A stretch of DNA of 64,000 nt, taken from assembly GCF_003610555.1 (NCBI RefSeq), contig NZ_RAPQ01000010.1, positions 558,001-622,000 on the forward strand. Direction: 5' to 3'. The notes under the pieces are model-generated. The model saw only the letters and a program-made list of their open reading frames with translations. It did not search any database and was not told the DNA's origin. Below are positions 1-9,146 of the stretch, in pieces. Within the stretch, counting starts at the first letter, position 1. Every line of letters starts with the position of its first letter. The translations under genes were made by a program, and so were the position numbers. Source of the stretch: Marinifilum flexuosum. GTDB taxonomy: Bacteria > Bacteroidota > Bacteroidia > Bacteroidales > Marinifilaceae.

Positions 1-1221
1 TGCAAAATATGGACTTCCTGCTTGCGTTACAATAACACCGCCTGGTCGCATGTGTCGATAACATTGCTTGTAAAATTCATAGGAATACAATCGCCCTAAC
101 TCTACCGAACGAGGGTCGGGAAGATCAATAATTACCACATCATAGTAATCTTCATTCTCTTGCAAAAAAGTAAAACCATCGGCATTATTTACATTCACCT
201 TCTTGTGATGAAGCGAATTCTCATTCAGTTTGGTTAATATCGGATGTGTCTTTCCAAGTTTAGTCATGGCTGGATCCAAATCAACCAAGGTAATCTTTTC
301 TACTTTTGGATACTTTAAAATCTCTCGAACTGCGCAACCATCACCACCGCCCAATACCAGAACATTTACCGGATTTGGATGTAAACTCATTGCAGGATGC
401 ACCAAGGGTTCATGATACATTACCTCATCGCGAGTACACAATTGCTGGTTCCCATTCAGGTACAACCAGTAATCGTTTTTCCATTGGGTAATTACGATAC
501 GTTGATATTTGGTCTGTTCAGCATATACAACTTTATCATCATACTTTAGCTGTTCTCCATAACTGATCACTCGATCTGCAATGGCTGTTCCTGATGTAAG
601 AAATACCAAAACAACAACACCTATTCCCGATAAGCTTCTTCGTTCATTGATTTTAAAAAGATCCCATAAGAAGATCATCACAACAATGGAAACCGTGAAA
701 TTTACAAAACCAAGAATGAATGGCGTATAAATCAAACCAAAGAAAGGCAGACCAATAAAAGCGAAAAATATTCCACCTAGCAAACTGCCATAATAGTCAT
801 TCTCAAGAATATTTGAAATGTTGAATCGTAATTTCTCGTACTCATCATTGATTCGAATTACCAAAGGAATTTCCATTCCAATTAGCAAACCAACCAATAC
901 GGCCAATGAATAAATCATTATTCCAATGGCTTGCGTATACGCTGATGCCGTATAAACCAGTAATGGTGCAAAAGAAACTAAAATTGACAATGAAAACTCA
1001 AGCAGCAAGAACACTTTCAATAAGTTTTGTTCGAAAATCTTACTGAAACGAGCACCAAGTCCCATTGAAAACAACATCAATGAAATGGTCATCACCCATT
1101 GTAATGTTGAATCACCCAGAAAATAGGTTGCCAGTGTAGATAGAATATACTCTGCTACTACACCAGAAAATCCGGTAGCAAAAATTGCTGCCTTTAATAA
1201 TGTTGATTTACTCTTAAACAC
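1..1221 (-). CDS. membrane-anchored spermidine synthase (partial, C-terminus beyond the left edge)
   Basis: Reading the reverse strand gives an open frame from a likely GTG start at 1221 to the window edge, about 407 residues. The N-terminal half holds several hydrophobic helices (for example around WVMTISLMLFSMG and LLVYTASAYTQAIGIMI). The second half is a class I SAM-fold aminopropyltransferase: VLVLGGGDGCAVREILKY is the glycine-rich cofactor loop, followed by VTLVDLDPAM and a DVVIIDLPDP motif. It would move aminopropyl groups from decarboxylated SAM to a diamine at the membrane. No ATG fits near the start; an in-frame TAA lies just upstream inside a repeat. It is the last visible gene of the DUF2170-PspA-DUF4178-DUF350 operon, a neighbourhood in which polyamine enzymes recur. 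The exact substrate is unknown. Confidence 0.85.
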   Translation of the reverse strand, partial: MFKSKSTLLKAAIFATGFSGVVAEYILSTLATYFLGDSTLQWVMTISLMLFSMGLGARFSKIFEQNLLKVFLLLEFSLSILVSFAPLLVYTASAYTQAIGIMIYSLAVLVGLLIGMEIPLVIRINDEYEKLRFNISNILENDYYGSLLGGIFFAFIGLPFFGLIYTPFILGFVNFTVSIVVMIFLWDLFKINERRSLSGIGVVVLVFLTSGTAIADRVISYGEQLKYDDKVVYAEQTKYQRIVITQWKNDYWLYLNGNQQLCTRDEVMYHEPLVHPAMSLHPNPVNVLVLGGGDGCAVREILKYPKVEKITLVDLDPAMTKLGKTHPILTKLNENSLHHKKVNVNNADGFTFLQENEDYYDVVIIDLPDPRSVELGRLYSYEFYKQCYRHMRPGGVIVTQAGSPYFA

Positions 1222-1228
1222 AAAGATT

Positions 1229-1339
1229 AAATTACGAATGACGAATTAGGAATTACGAGTTGAAAATCAAACTCAGGCCTAATACATATCATTCTTGTTT
1301 CTTACTAATTCGTAATTGTTAATTTGGAATTCGTAATTA
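1229..1339. repeat. AATTACGAA/TTCGTAATT intergenic inverted repeat, copy 1
   Basis: The spacer between the DUF350 and spermidine synthase genes is built from AATTACGAAT-type words on its left arm (about 1229-1259) and TTCGTAATT-type words on its right arm (about 1306-1338). The arms could fold into a long AT-rich hairpin in the operon transcript. The right arm contains TAATTGTTAATT, which recurs exactly in a second copy at 3099-3172 in the same operon. Confidence 0.6.
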
Positions 1340-2212
1340 TTACAAGCACCATGTAATCAATACCGATCCGCCAATATATGCGAAAGCCTCTACCAAAGCA
1401 GCTCCTACATTTGGACGCTCCTGGTTGATAATTTCATCCGTTAATTTTTCTCCTGGAAGAAGAATTTTATCAGTAATTAAACGCATTACCGGAAGAAGAA
1501 TTAAACCTACCACCAATTCGAAACCTGTCTCGGTAAAGGAAGGAAGCCATCCTTCAAAGTCACCTACCAATCCAAAACGAATCAGGTTACCAATGGCAAT
1601 AATTGCTCCTGCAAAACCAATCCCTACAGCAACATTATCTTTTTCGATATGCTCATGAATATTGTAAGGAGTGATCCAATTGTAGAAACGTGTAGTAAGA
1701 ATTAAGGCCAACTGACCAAATGCCCAAAACACCACTGCAGTTAGAATTCCGAACAACATATCGCCACTTTCGCCTGAAACAGCACCAAAAATGATTAAAC
1801 CTGATGCAACTGAAACAGCACCTTCAATAATTCCTGTTCCTGCATTTTGATCTTCAATAATCTCCTTACGGATAGAAAAATTACGAAGCATTAAATAATC
1901 CGAAAGAAAGATAGAACAGTTTAAAAGAACGATTGCCAACAATCCATAAACTGCAATATCAATAATGTCGTTTACCAACCCATTTGAAGGACCAACAATG
2001 GCGCTGCCAATAGCCAATAACAAACCAACATAGTAACCAACATGTGCAATGGCAAAAGCAAAGTTGTCTTTCTTAACCAACTCTTCCTTTACCTTAAATG
2101 AAGGATGAAGCAGCTGATATACAAATTTTCCAATCAGGAAAATGGCAAATGCCACAGCGATATAAACCACAGCATCGTAAATGATATAAGAAATTTCTGA
2201 TAATGAAATCAT
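1340..2212 (-). CDS. DUF350 family membrane protein
   Basis: A 290-residue protein made almost entirely of hydrophobic helices with two repeated halves, as expected for two tandem DUF350 units. Each half has a glycine/alanine-rich helix pair: FAIAHVGYYVGLLLAIGSAI in the first and VAVGIGFAGAIIAIGNLIRFG in the second. DUF350 proteins are inner-membrane proteins of unknown biochemical role (YjfL is the enterobacterial example). The gene lies 30 nt after the Ser/Arg-rich protein and about 120 nt before the spermidine synthase. The set resembles the known yjf-type PspA/polyamine neighbourhoods. A channel or membrane-stress role is only inference. Confidence 0.85.
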   Translation of the reverse strand: MISLSEISYIIYDAVVYIAVAFAIFLIGKFVYQLLHPSFKVKEELVKKDNFAFAIAHVGYYVGLLLAIGSAIVGPSNGLVNDIIDIAVYGLLAIVLLNCSIFLSDYLMLRNFSIRKEIIEDQNAGTGIIEGAVSVASGLIIFGAVSGESGDMLFGILTAVVFWAFGQLALILTTRFYNWITPYNIHEHIEKDNVAVGIGFAGAIIAIGNLIRFGLVGDFEGWLPSFTETGFELVVGLILLPVMRLITDKILLPGEKLTDEIINQERPNVGAALVEAFAYIGGSVLITWCL

Positions 2213-2242
2213 ATTTTTAAATCTATGAGTTATACACCAATA

Positions 2243-3085
2243 TTATTTACCAAATCCACCACTGCGCGAGCGTGTAGAACGACTTGACTTGTATCTTGAA
2301 GAACTTCTGCTTGTTCTCTTATTTACAGTACTTGAAGATTTTGAACGAGTAGAGCTAAATCTGCCAGACTGACTAGACGAGCGACTTACCTTACTTCTTA
2401 CGCGATCTTTAAATGTATTAGGTTTGCTTGCCCAAGTGCTACTCTTTCCTGATGTTGAGGATGTATAACTTTTGGTACCATAAACAGGACTTCCTCCTCG
2501 TGGTCCATAATATCCTCTTGATCCACCATAATAACCACCTCGGTTGTAATCGTCCCAATATGATCTACGGTAAGTCATCATATTAAACATCGACGACATA
2601 AAAGCATATTGTCCATAGAATGCCCAGAAAGAAGAACCTCCACGATTTTCCCATCGTCCGTACTTTTCATTTCCCACATAATGATTATAACCTGCTGGAA
2701 CAGCTTGCTTAGTTAGCTTGCCATCCTTTTTTGAGGCAATTTCCATTCCCATATCATTAATGTGCTGCGAGAAAAATGGCTCACTAACTTCTCTCCATCC
2801 GGTTTTCTTCTCAAGAATAGTATCTGGTTTTTCTATCAATACCTGATACTGATGTCTGTAATCTTTTCCCGATTCACTTGCATCCATATCGAAAAGAATG
2901 ATGGAAAAGTTTTGCTCTCCATTCAATTCTTTAATCAACTCATCAACCGGTGATTTTTGCCATGTTTTTGATACTTGAGAGCTTGATGTTCCCTGACGAG
3001 ATGTGGACGAATCGCAACTTCCACATGTTTTCACAATAAAAAACAATACGATGATCCCAAGTACAACTTTTGCTGTGCTATTCAT
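2243..3085 (-). CDS. secreted or lipid-anchored Ser/Arg-rich protein, YgiB/YjfM-like in layout
   Basis: 280 residues. The N-terminal hydrophobic stretch VVLGIIVLFFIVKTCGSC could be a membrane anchor or a poor lipobox. A globular part of about 120 residues follows. Then comes a Trp/Tyr/Met segment (GGSSFWAFYGQYAFMSSMF), a Gly/Tyr-rich stretch and a roughly 100-residue low-complexity Ser/Arg tail ending GGFGK. I do not recognise a family by residue identity. The order of a hydrophobic SFW...M segment followed by a Ser/Arg/Gly tail recalls DUF1190 proteins (YgiB/YjfM), which sit in the equivalent place in enterobacterial operons; that link is inference. The basic tail might bind polyanionic surface polymers. 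Confidence 0.7.
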   Translation of the reverse strand: MNSTAKVVLGIIVLFFIVKTCGSCDSSTSRQGTSSSQVSKTWQKSPVDELIKELNGEQNFSIILFDMDASESGKDYRHQYQVLIEKPDTILEKKTGWREVSEPFFSQHINDMGMEIASKKDGKLTKQAVPAGYNHYVGNEKYGRWENRGGSSFWAFYGQYAFMSSMFNMMTYRRSYWDDYNRGGYYGGSRGYYGPRGGSPVYGTKSYTSSTSGKSSTWASKPNTFKDRVRSKVSRSSSQSGRFSSTRSKSSSTVNKRTSRSSSRYKSSRSTRSRSGGFGK

Positions 3086-3098
3086 TTTAACTTCGTTT

Positions 3099-3172
3099 TA
3101 AATTACGAATTACGAATGATCAATTACAAATTGAATTTCTTCTTCGTAATTCCTAATTGTTAATTCGTAATT
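3099..3172. repeat. AATTACGAA/TTCGTAATT intergenic inverted repeat, copy 2
   Basis: Same family as 1229-1339. The left arm has two tandem AATTACGAAT words. The right arm carries TAATTGTTAATTCGTAATT. The right arm runs into the DUF4178 gene and supplies its last codons (Glu-Ile-Thr-Asn) and stop. Confidence 0.6.
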
Positions 3173-3711
3173 TCTTTTGGTAAGATATTAGAGATTTCGA
3201 ACTCTTTTATTCGCTTTCCGGCAGATGCTTCGAATTCCTGTTCATCCCATTGTTCTATGCAAACAATGTATTCACCCGTTTCATCTTCGTAATCCCATGA
3301 GATAAACTCAACCCATTCGTCACCTTTGGCTACATCATTATAGAAACCAGGTGATTCTTTGTCCATGAAATACTTTCTACCATCGTATTCAAATGATGCA
3401 GGAGCTTTCTGATTGCCCAGCAATGACTCATGAACATCTGCTCCTAATTGACGAGTTTTTATTTTTTCGGAAACAGATAAATACAGCTCATCATCGTCTT
3501 CAACGGATAAAAATCGGGTTTTTGTTCCGTTAAAAATCTTAAACTCCTGGGTGAAGAAATTATCTCCCCAATCGTATTCAAAACAAGCCTGTACTTCCCA
3601 ACTTTCAAGATCGTATTCAAAAACAAAACCAACATCCAGGTCGGTTACCCGGATGTTGGTGCTGTCGTACGAAGGCTGCTTTTTTCTTTTAAAAAAATCG
3701 GCTAATCCCAT
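3160..3711 (-). CDS. DUF4178 domain protein
   Basis: 183 residues, acidic and soluble, with no signal peptide or membrane helix. The Trp/Tyr-rich strands (DLESWEVQACFEYDWGDNFF, DEWVEFISWDYEDE, EYIVCIEQWDE) fit DUF4178, a small beta-rich domain found beside PspA and DUF350 genes. The biochemical role is unknown. It follows pspA by 28 nt in the same operon. Its C-terminus and stop codon are encoded inside an intergenic repeat, which suggests the repeat landed on or replaced the original 3' end. Confidence 0.7.
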   Translation of the reverse strand: MGLADFFKRKKQPSYDSTNIRVTDLDVGFVFEYDLESWEVQACFEYDWGDNFFTQEFKIFNGTKTRFLSVEDDDELYLSVSEKIKTRQLGADVHESLLGNQKAPASFEYDGRKYFMDKESPGFYNDVAKGDEWVEFISWDYEDETGEYIVCIEQWDEQEFEASAGKRIKEFEISNILPKEITN

Positions 3712-3739
3712 TTTTAATTTCGTTCAATTTGTAAAACAG

Positions 3740-4444
3740 CTATTCCTTATTCTTCATCTTAGCCTTTAACTCTTCCAAGGCATTCGAAGCTTTAACGTTA
3801 GTTTCATTTAAAGTTGCATCAATCTCATCATCCAAACTTCTGTTTTCAACAGAAATTTCTCCGTAAGCTTCAGCCATTGCTTCTTGCTGAGCAACTTTGT
3901 CTTTCATTTTTTCCAACATAGAAACCGTCCCCGAACTGTCAATTCCAGAAAGTTGTTTGTTGATTTTTTGAGTTGCTGAACTTACACGAGCACGAGCCTT
4001 TAAAGTACGTAATTCATTCTCATAGCGAGTAATCGTTGATTTCAACTTCTTCACATTGGCATCAAGCTGACTGATGTTTTGATCGAATCGAGTCACCTCT
4101 TCCTGGGCGCGAGCGGCATTTGCAACTGCCTCTTCTTTTCTTGCCAATGCCTCTGTTGCCAAACGTTCTGCTTCTGCAACATCTAAATCACCCTTTTCAG
4201 CCTTTTGCAACAGAAGAATCGCCTTTTGCTCATAATTCTGTCCCATCGACTTTTGTTCGTTCAATTCTCTCTTACTTCTAATCGCCAAAGCCTTAACTTC
4301 AGCCAAAGCTTGTAAGCTTTTATCCAAATCCTTTTTAAGATCTCTGATCCCTTGTTCGGTCATCTTAATAGGGTCCTCTAATTTATCTATAGCGGCGTGA
4401 GCTTCTGCTTTACCCACATTAAATAGTCTGCTAAAAATTCCCAT
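3740..4444 (-). CDS. pspA: PspA/IM30 family membrane-stress protein
   Basis: 234 residues. It begins MGIFSRLFNVGKAEAHAAID, an amphipathic membrane-binding helix, followed by the family motif LEDPIKMTEQGIRDLKKDLD. Long heptad-patterned coiled coil follows to about residue 190. These are the ESCRT-III-like proteins that coat damaged inner membrane. PspF and PspBC are not visible here. Instead the gene lies between DUF2170 and DUF4178, the arrangement seen in yjfIJK-type operons, so this is probably the YjfJ-type paralogue. Confidence 0.92.
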   Translation of the reverse strand: MGIFSRLFNVGKAEAHAAIDKLEDPIKMTEQGIRDLKKDLDKSLQALAEVKALAIRSKRELNEQKSMGQNYEQKAILLLQKAEKGDLDVAEAERLATEALARKEEAVANAARAQEEVTRFDQNISQLDANVKKLKSTITRYENELRTLKARARVSSATQKINKQLSGIDSSGTVSMLEKMKDKVAQQEAMAEAYGEISVENRSLDDEIDATLNETNVKASNALEELKAKMKNKE

Positions 4445-4465
4445 TTTATTTTAATGTTTTATCGT

Positions 4466-4861
4466 TTACAATTTTGAAAATGAAATAATCTCTTCCGAGT
4501 ATTCACTCAGCAATAATTCCAATGAATTTAAAGTTGCTTCCAATTCATTTTGATCCAGATTTTCCAGCTGAAGCGTATCGCGGAACAACACCTTAGTTCC
4601 AGTTTCATCTAGAGTAAAAGCACCATGTACAATTTCCCTGTTCTTCATTAATAATGATTTAAAAATATCATCCTTATCACCACTAATTTCGAAAAGTAAT
4701 CCTTCAATAATCAGAATCGGATCTTCACAATCAACAACCAGATTTGCAATTCCTCCTTCAGGATTTTCAACTACAAATAGTTCTTCTGCTAAATCTTCTT
4801 GTACAATGTTGTATTCTAAGTTCAATAGGTAATCTTTTACCTTGTTAAAGTATGTGCTCAT
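4466..4861 (-). CDS. DUF2170 family protein (YjfI-like)
   Basis: 131 residues, acidic and soluble. The sequence VVENPEGGIANLVVDCEDPILIIEGLLFEI and the late TLNSLELLLSEYSEEI fit DUF2170, whose members almost always precede a PspA-like gene, as here (21 nt gap). It is the first gene of the leftward operon, so the operon promoter should lie in 4862-5130. Function is unknown; a partner or regulator of PspA is inferred from linkage. Confidence 0.8.
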   Translation of the reverse strand: MSTYFNKVKDYLLNLEYNIVQEDLAEELFVVENPEGGIANLVVDCEDPILIIEGLLFEISGDKDDIFKSLLMKNREIVHGAFTLDETGTKVLFRDTLQLENLDQNELEATLNSLELLLSEYSEEIISFSKL

Positions 4862-5190
4862 TTTTTTATCAGTTTTAAAATTGAATTAATTAAAATTAGA
4901 ACAATTTATTGGCTCTGAGAAAAATCCAGAATGATATTTAAAACTTCTGAATTAAAATTTATCATCTATGGCCACTAAATGATAAAATGGTTCTCATTTT
5001 TTCTGTTTGAGTTTGAAATTACAAAATAGAATGCGTTCAATCTCTATTTAATCGGGAGAATATTCAAAAAAATCGATAAATGGGAGTTTTTACATGTTTT
5101 CCTTTTTTGAAGTGATAAATCATTCCTAAAAAAGAAAAGTCCACCTTATGGGTGAACTTTATTCTGATTATTAAGTTGCTCTATTTTAAC
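4862..5190. other. intergenic region upstream of the PspA operon
   Basis: 329 AT-rich bases without a coding frame I can support. It should hold the leftward promoter of the DUF2170-PspA operon. The nearest thing to a -7 element on the reverse strand is TATTTTG at 5028-5022, which misses the TAnnTTTG spacing by one base, and no convincing -33 partner is visible. The right part holds the terminator of the acyltransferase gene. Confidence 0.4.
5136..5160 (-). terminator. rho-independent terminator of the acyltransferase gene
   Basis: AAAGT-C-CACC (5136-5145) pairs with GGTG-A-ACTTT (5151-5160) around a 5-nt loop with one mismatch. Read leftward it is followed by TTTTCTTTTTT, the expected U tract. 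It lies about 30 nt beyond the stop codon at 5191. Confidence 0.65.
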
Positions 5191-6333
5191 TTAAACTCTC
5201 TTTAATTGCCTTTGATCTTTCTTTTGCGGTTTAAGTCCAAACACAACTCTCATGAAATTAAACGGACGAATTAATAATAAATAAATACCAATACTTGTAG
5301 CAAAAGAAGCTACGGTGAGATAAAGAGCTTTAGCAACAATGTTCATCTCAATATCCTTAATGTAGAATCCAAACAATAAAATAATTGGCTGATGTAGCAA
5401 ATAAAAAGGATAAATGGCCTCGTTTGCATGTTTGCGAAATGGGGAATTGAATCGCATGTATCTACAGAAAAACCCTAAAACTGCAATCCCAGTAGACCAA
5501 GCAAGCATGATATCCATTATGGCATGAAAATATCGGTATACTGTATCATTAACAATCAATTCGCCTCCAACTCTATAGCAAATATATACAGAGGTAGCAA
5601 CCAAAATATTAAGGTATCGCTGAGAGATAACACTTTTCGTCATTTCTTTGCTGTTGGCAAATAAATATCCATAAACAAAATAGAGAAAATACATGAACAT
5701 ATAAGCCCAATCGTCAATAAAACCATGGGTACTATTGGGCCAAAATTGACGCAATATTAATTGAGAAATGAGAATTGGAATGACAAATAGAAGCATTCCT
5801 CCCTTTTTACATGCGATTCGATTAATAAAATTTAGAAAATTCTGAGATCGATTACTTCGCAACCATTTAATAATTGGAATCGCAATCATGGAGAGGAAAA
5901 ATAGATACAAAATAAACCACAAATGATGCCAGCTCATATTTCCCTCCGGATATACACCATCGAACACATGTGTATAAAAATTCCAAAGAGAAGGATATTC
6001 GGTAAATTTTTCAAGGTAAACCTGTATGGGAACCAGGGTAAATAATCCGAAGAAGAAGGGTAACATCAATCGCTTGTTTCTTTCTTTCGCATATTCCAAA
6101 ATAGATCTTTTTCCAAAAGCTAAAAAAGTTCCTGCCCCGGAAACAAAAAACAAGAGAGGCATTCGCCAACAATGAAGGAAGCCCATTAGTTCAACCAACT
6201 GTGGATATTGAACATTATTTTTTACATGCCAGTGCCAGGGATTAAAAAACATCCCAATATGGAAAAGAAATACACTTGCAATAAGTACAATTCTTAACCA
6301 ATCAATCTCGTATCTTCTGTCTGATTTATCCAT
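5191..6333 (-). CDS. acyltransferase 3 family membrane protein
   Basis: 380 residues with about ten hydrophobic helices. The start RRYEIDWLRIVLIASVFLFHIGMFFNPW is typical of the acyltransferase 3 (OafA/OpgC-like) family, including the His after the first helix. The motif RMPLLFFVSGAGTFLAF follows in helix 3. Such proteins O-acylate surface sugars or other extracytoplasmic acceptors using cytoplasmic acyl donors. It lies 136 nt after the AraC-type regulator on the same strand and may be controlled by it. The acceptor cannot be told from sequence. Confidence 0.85.
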   Translation of the reverse strand: MDKSDRRYEIDWLRIVLIASVFLFHIGMFFNPWHWHVKNNVQYPQLVELMGFLHCWRMPLLFFVSGAGTFLAFGKRSILEYAKERNKRLMLPFFFGLFTLVPIQVYLEKFTEYPSLWNFYTHVFDGVYPEGNMSWHHLWFILYLFFLSMIAIPIIKWLRSNRSQNFLNFINRIACKKGGMLLFVIPILISQLILRQFWPNSTHGFIDDWAYMFMYFLYFVYGYLFANSKEMTKSVISQRYLNILVATSVYICYRVGGELIVNDTVYRYFHAIMDIMLAWSTGIAVLGFFCRYMRFNSPFRKHANEAIYPFYLLHQPIILLFGFYIKDIEMNIVAKALYLTVASFATSIGIYLLLIRPFNFMRVVFGLKPQKKDQRQLKRV

Positions 6334-6469
6334 TTTAATTCAATTTTACAATTTGTCATTTGCTTTGAAACAAAGATCTGACAGAAGAAATAAAAATGAC
6401 GAATCTGATTATAGGCAAGTCGTGTTTCCTTATCGGGAAACACATTATACATCCATTTTTAAAATTGAT

Positions 6470-7624
6470 TTACAGTGAATTCTTAAATTGGGTAGGCGTT
6501 TGTGAAGTATACTTCTTAAATGCCTTATTGAATGAAGATTTTGAATTGTATCCCACTCTTTCTGCCAATTCTTCGATGGTGATATTTTGATTTTCATTCT
6601 GTGAAAGCAGTTCTTTTGCCTTTTCAACTCTCAACTCGGCCATCCATTCAAAGAAACTTTTTTCCAATCGTTCATTAATCACTTGCGAAACATGATGAGA
6701 TACGCATCCAATCTTTTTGGAAAGGTTTGGAAGGGAGGCCATATTATTGGTAAAATATTCCTCATTTTGCATCATTTGATTCAATTGATCTAAAATTTTA
6801 TCTTTTTGAGATTCATTCAATGAAGACTTGGAATATTTCTCTGGAACTTTTGCAGTATTACTTTTCTTAAAAAAAAGAGAATCATTTACAACCTTGATAC
6901 TGGCCAGGTAGATGATTAAGGTAATATAAGATGCTATAAAATGGTCACCCAAATCGCGCCCCAGCGTAGCTTTGGTAACGATAAAAATGATAATCACCAC
7001 AAAAAAATGGAGACATAAATTTCGCAACCATCTTAATTGTTGATTTTTCAATTTCCAAAATTGCAGACTTTTACTTTTTACCTCTTTTATGATTTCGCGA
7101 ATAGAAAATCCCAAATAAACTACGAAGTGCAGCAATGTTAATTGATTTATATGCGCTCGCAATTGCAAAGGATCATCACTAAATGTTTGTACAGCTTGAA
7201 TTCTTTCCCAATTGGGATGATTTACCCATACAAATGAATTGAATTTAAATTCATCGGTCTGTAAATAATAAAAAAAGGAGTAAAACACATAAAAGGCAAA
7301 AAACGCAAAGTGCCAATAATCCCTTCGCTTGAAATTGGGTTTCAAACTATATTTTATATATAAATAGCATATGGGTGCAATGGCAAAATTTAAAGGTTCG
7401 GAAAAATTATCGATGAAAATTACCCGAGTCATATAACCCGTATAATTCAACCAATGATCAAAAATCAAAAGCGAAAGACTGATTAATAAAAATCCATAAA
7501 TACGATTAGATAAAAGTTTGCGATTTTCTTTATTCAGAAAAAAATAGGTTAGAAAAAGTCCTTGAAAGATCCCCAACAAGATCAGAAGTGAAAAAATATC
7601 TAAACGAAGTTCAACTGGATACAT
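6470..7624 (-). CDS. membrane-bound AraC-type transcriptional regulator
   Basis: 384 residues. The first 230 contain about seven hydrophobic helices (LLILLGIFQGLFLTYFFL, IYGFLLISLSLLIFDHW, and others). The last 100 are an AraC/XylS helix-turn-helix pair: ELRVEKAKELLS, then ITIEELAERVGYNSKSSFNKAFKKYTSQTPTQF. Membrane-anchored AraC regulators of this 7TM-HTH layout are common in Bacteroidota and probably sense a ligand in or near the membrane. The acyltransferase gene downstream on the same strand is the obvious candidate target or partner; this is inference from adjacency. Confidence 0.85.
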   Translation of the reverse strand: MYPVELRLDIFSLLILLGIFQGLFLTYFFLNKENRKLLSNRIYGFLLISLSLLIFDHWLNYTGYMTRVIFIDNFSEPLNFAIAPICYLYIKYSLKPNFKRRDYWHFAFFAFYVFYSFFYYLQTDEFKFNSFVWVNHPNWERIQAVQTFSDDPLQLRAHINQLTLLHFVVYLGFSIREIIKEVKSKSLQFWKLKNQQLRWLRNLCLHFFVVIIIFIVTKATLGRDLGDHFIASYITLIIYLASIKVVNDSLFFKKSNTAKVPEKYSKSSLNESQKDKILDQLNQMMQNEEYFTNNMASLPNLSKKIGCVSHHVSQVINERLEKSFFEWMAELRVEKAKELLSQNENQNITIEELAERVGYNSKSSFNKAFKKYTSQTPTQFKNSL

Positions 7625-7869
7625 ACAGATTTTAAATTTGCCATGAAGTTACTCTATTATTAATAATTATCGAAAGTTTTACTTCGATCAAAACATATTG
7701 TCACAATCTATAAACTCATCGAAAAAGAATAACACTGTGCATTGTCTGTGAATAACAATCACTTACATGATAATATAAATTAAAGATGCGAAAATCTTTA
7801 AATTTATGAGAAATCACCTTTTTATTCTATGCAGATATTTATATATTTAGGTTCATCTAAAAATTAAAC

Positions 7870-7903
7870 ATTTGTATTATTATTAACCGACTTGCCTAAA
7901 TCT
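7870..7903 (+). promoter_or_regulatory. putative Bacteroidota promoter of sucCD
   Basis: TTTG at 7870-7873 and TAAATCTG at 7896-7903 (one mismatch to TAnnTTTG) are separated by 22 nt, about 75 nt upstream of sucC. The rest of the 352-nt spacer 7625-7976 is AT-rich with no gene visible; it should also hold the leftward promoter of the AraC-type gene. Confidence 0.35.
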
Positions 7904-7976
7904 GTTCAAAATCAAGCAAAACAATACCAGCAGAACTTTTGCAGGTCATTCCAAGCCTAACAAAAAATTTTATAGA

Positions 7977-9146
7977 ATGAAGATTCACGAATATCAAGCA
8001 AAAGAAATCTTACGATCGTTTGGTGTTCCTGTTCCGGAAAGCAAAATCGCATTCTCGGTAAAGGAAGCTGAAGAGGCCGCAGCCGAAATTGGCTTGCCGG
8101 TAGTTGTTAAAGCTCAAATTCATGCCGGTGGTAGAGGAAAAGGTGGTGGAGTTAAATTTGCTCCAACCGCACAGGATGTTACTCGCTATGCGAACGACAT
8201 TTTAGGAATGACTCTTGTCACTCACCAAACTGGTCCGGAAGGAAAACTGGTAAAAAAAGTTTTAATTGAAGCTGCTTCAAATATCGATCGCGAATTGTAC
8301 GCAGGTATCGTTATGGACCGTGCCACTTCGGCTGTTACCTTTATGGTATCAACAGAAGGTGGAATGGAAATTGAAAAAGTAGCCGAAGAAACCCCTGAGA
8401 AAATTGTAAAAGTAGTAGTTGATACTGCTGTTGGTCTTCAGCCATTTCAAGCCAGACAAATGGCATTTGCACTAAATTTAACTGGTGATGCCTTTAAAAA
8501 TGGAGTGAAGTTTTTAATGGCCCTTTACAAAGCCTATATGGGAACCGATGCATCTATTTTTGAGATCAATCCATTGGTTGTAACCAAGGAAGGGGCTGTA
8601 ATTGCACTTGATGCCAAAGCAAATTTCGATGAAAATGCATTATATCGTCACAAAGACATTGTTGCACTTCGTGATTTGGACGAAGAAGAACCTCTAGAAA
8701 TTGAAGCTGGAAGATCTGGTTTGAACTATATTAAACTAGAAGGTAATATTGGTTGTATGGTAAACGGTGCTGGTTTGGCAATGGGAACCATGGACATCAT
8801 TAAACTTACTGGTGGAGAACCTGCCAATTTCCTTGATGTTGGAGGTGGTGCATCTGCAGAAACTGTAGAGAAAGGCTTTAGAATTATTCTTTCGGATAAA
8901 AATGTAAAAGCAGTGCTTATTAATATTTTTGGTGGAATTGTTCGTTGCGATCGTGTAGCCAAAGGTGTTATTGAAGCCATTAATAATATTGACACCAAAG
9001 TACCAATTGTGGTTCGCTTACAAGGAACCAATGCCGAAGAAGGTAAGAAACTTTTGGAGGAATCAGGAATGAATATTATTGCAGCTACTGAATTAAAAGA
9101 TGCAGCTGAAAAAGTAGTAGGAACTCTTAAAACAATTGAAGCGTAA
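7977..9146 (+). CDS. sucC: succinyl-CoA synthetase beta subunit
   Basis: 389 residues, the normal family length. It opens [20 protein letters not shown], the ATP-grasp start. [14 protein letters not shown] is the nucleotide-binding loop, [12 protein letters not shown] the metal/ADP site region, and [19 protein letters not shown] and [10 protein letters not shown] lie in the C-terminal CoA-ligase fold. It makes the ATP or GTP half of succinyl-CoA synthetase in the TCA cycle. Its stop overlaps the sucD start by one base (TAATG), so translation is coupled. Confidence 0.98.
   Translation: MKIHEYQAKEILRSFGVPVPESKIAFSVKEAEEAAAEIGLPVVVKAQIHAGGRGKGGGVKFAPTAQDVTRYANDILGMTLVTHQTGPEGKLVKKVLIEAASNIDRELYAGIVMDRATSAVTFMVSTEGGMEIEKVAEETPEKIVKVVVDTAVGLQPFQARQMAFALNLTGDAFKNGVKFLMALYKAYMGTDASIFEINPLVVTKEGAVIALDAKANFDENALYRHKDIVALRDLDEEEPLEIEAGRSGLNYIKLEGNIGCMVNGAGLAMGTMDIIKLTGGEPANFLDVGGGASAETVEKGFRIILSDKNVKAVLINIFGGIVRCDRVAKGVIEAINNIDTKVPIVVRLQGTNAEEGKKLLEESGMNIIAATELKDAAEKVVGTLKTIEA

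Noticed and set aside
8726-9031. Reverse-strand frames over sucC and sucD
   Set aside because: Shadows of well-conserved genes with no signals of their own.
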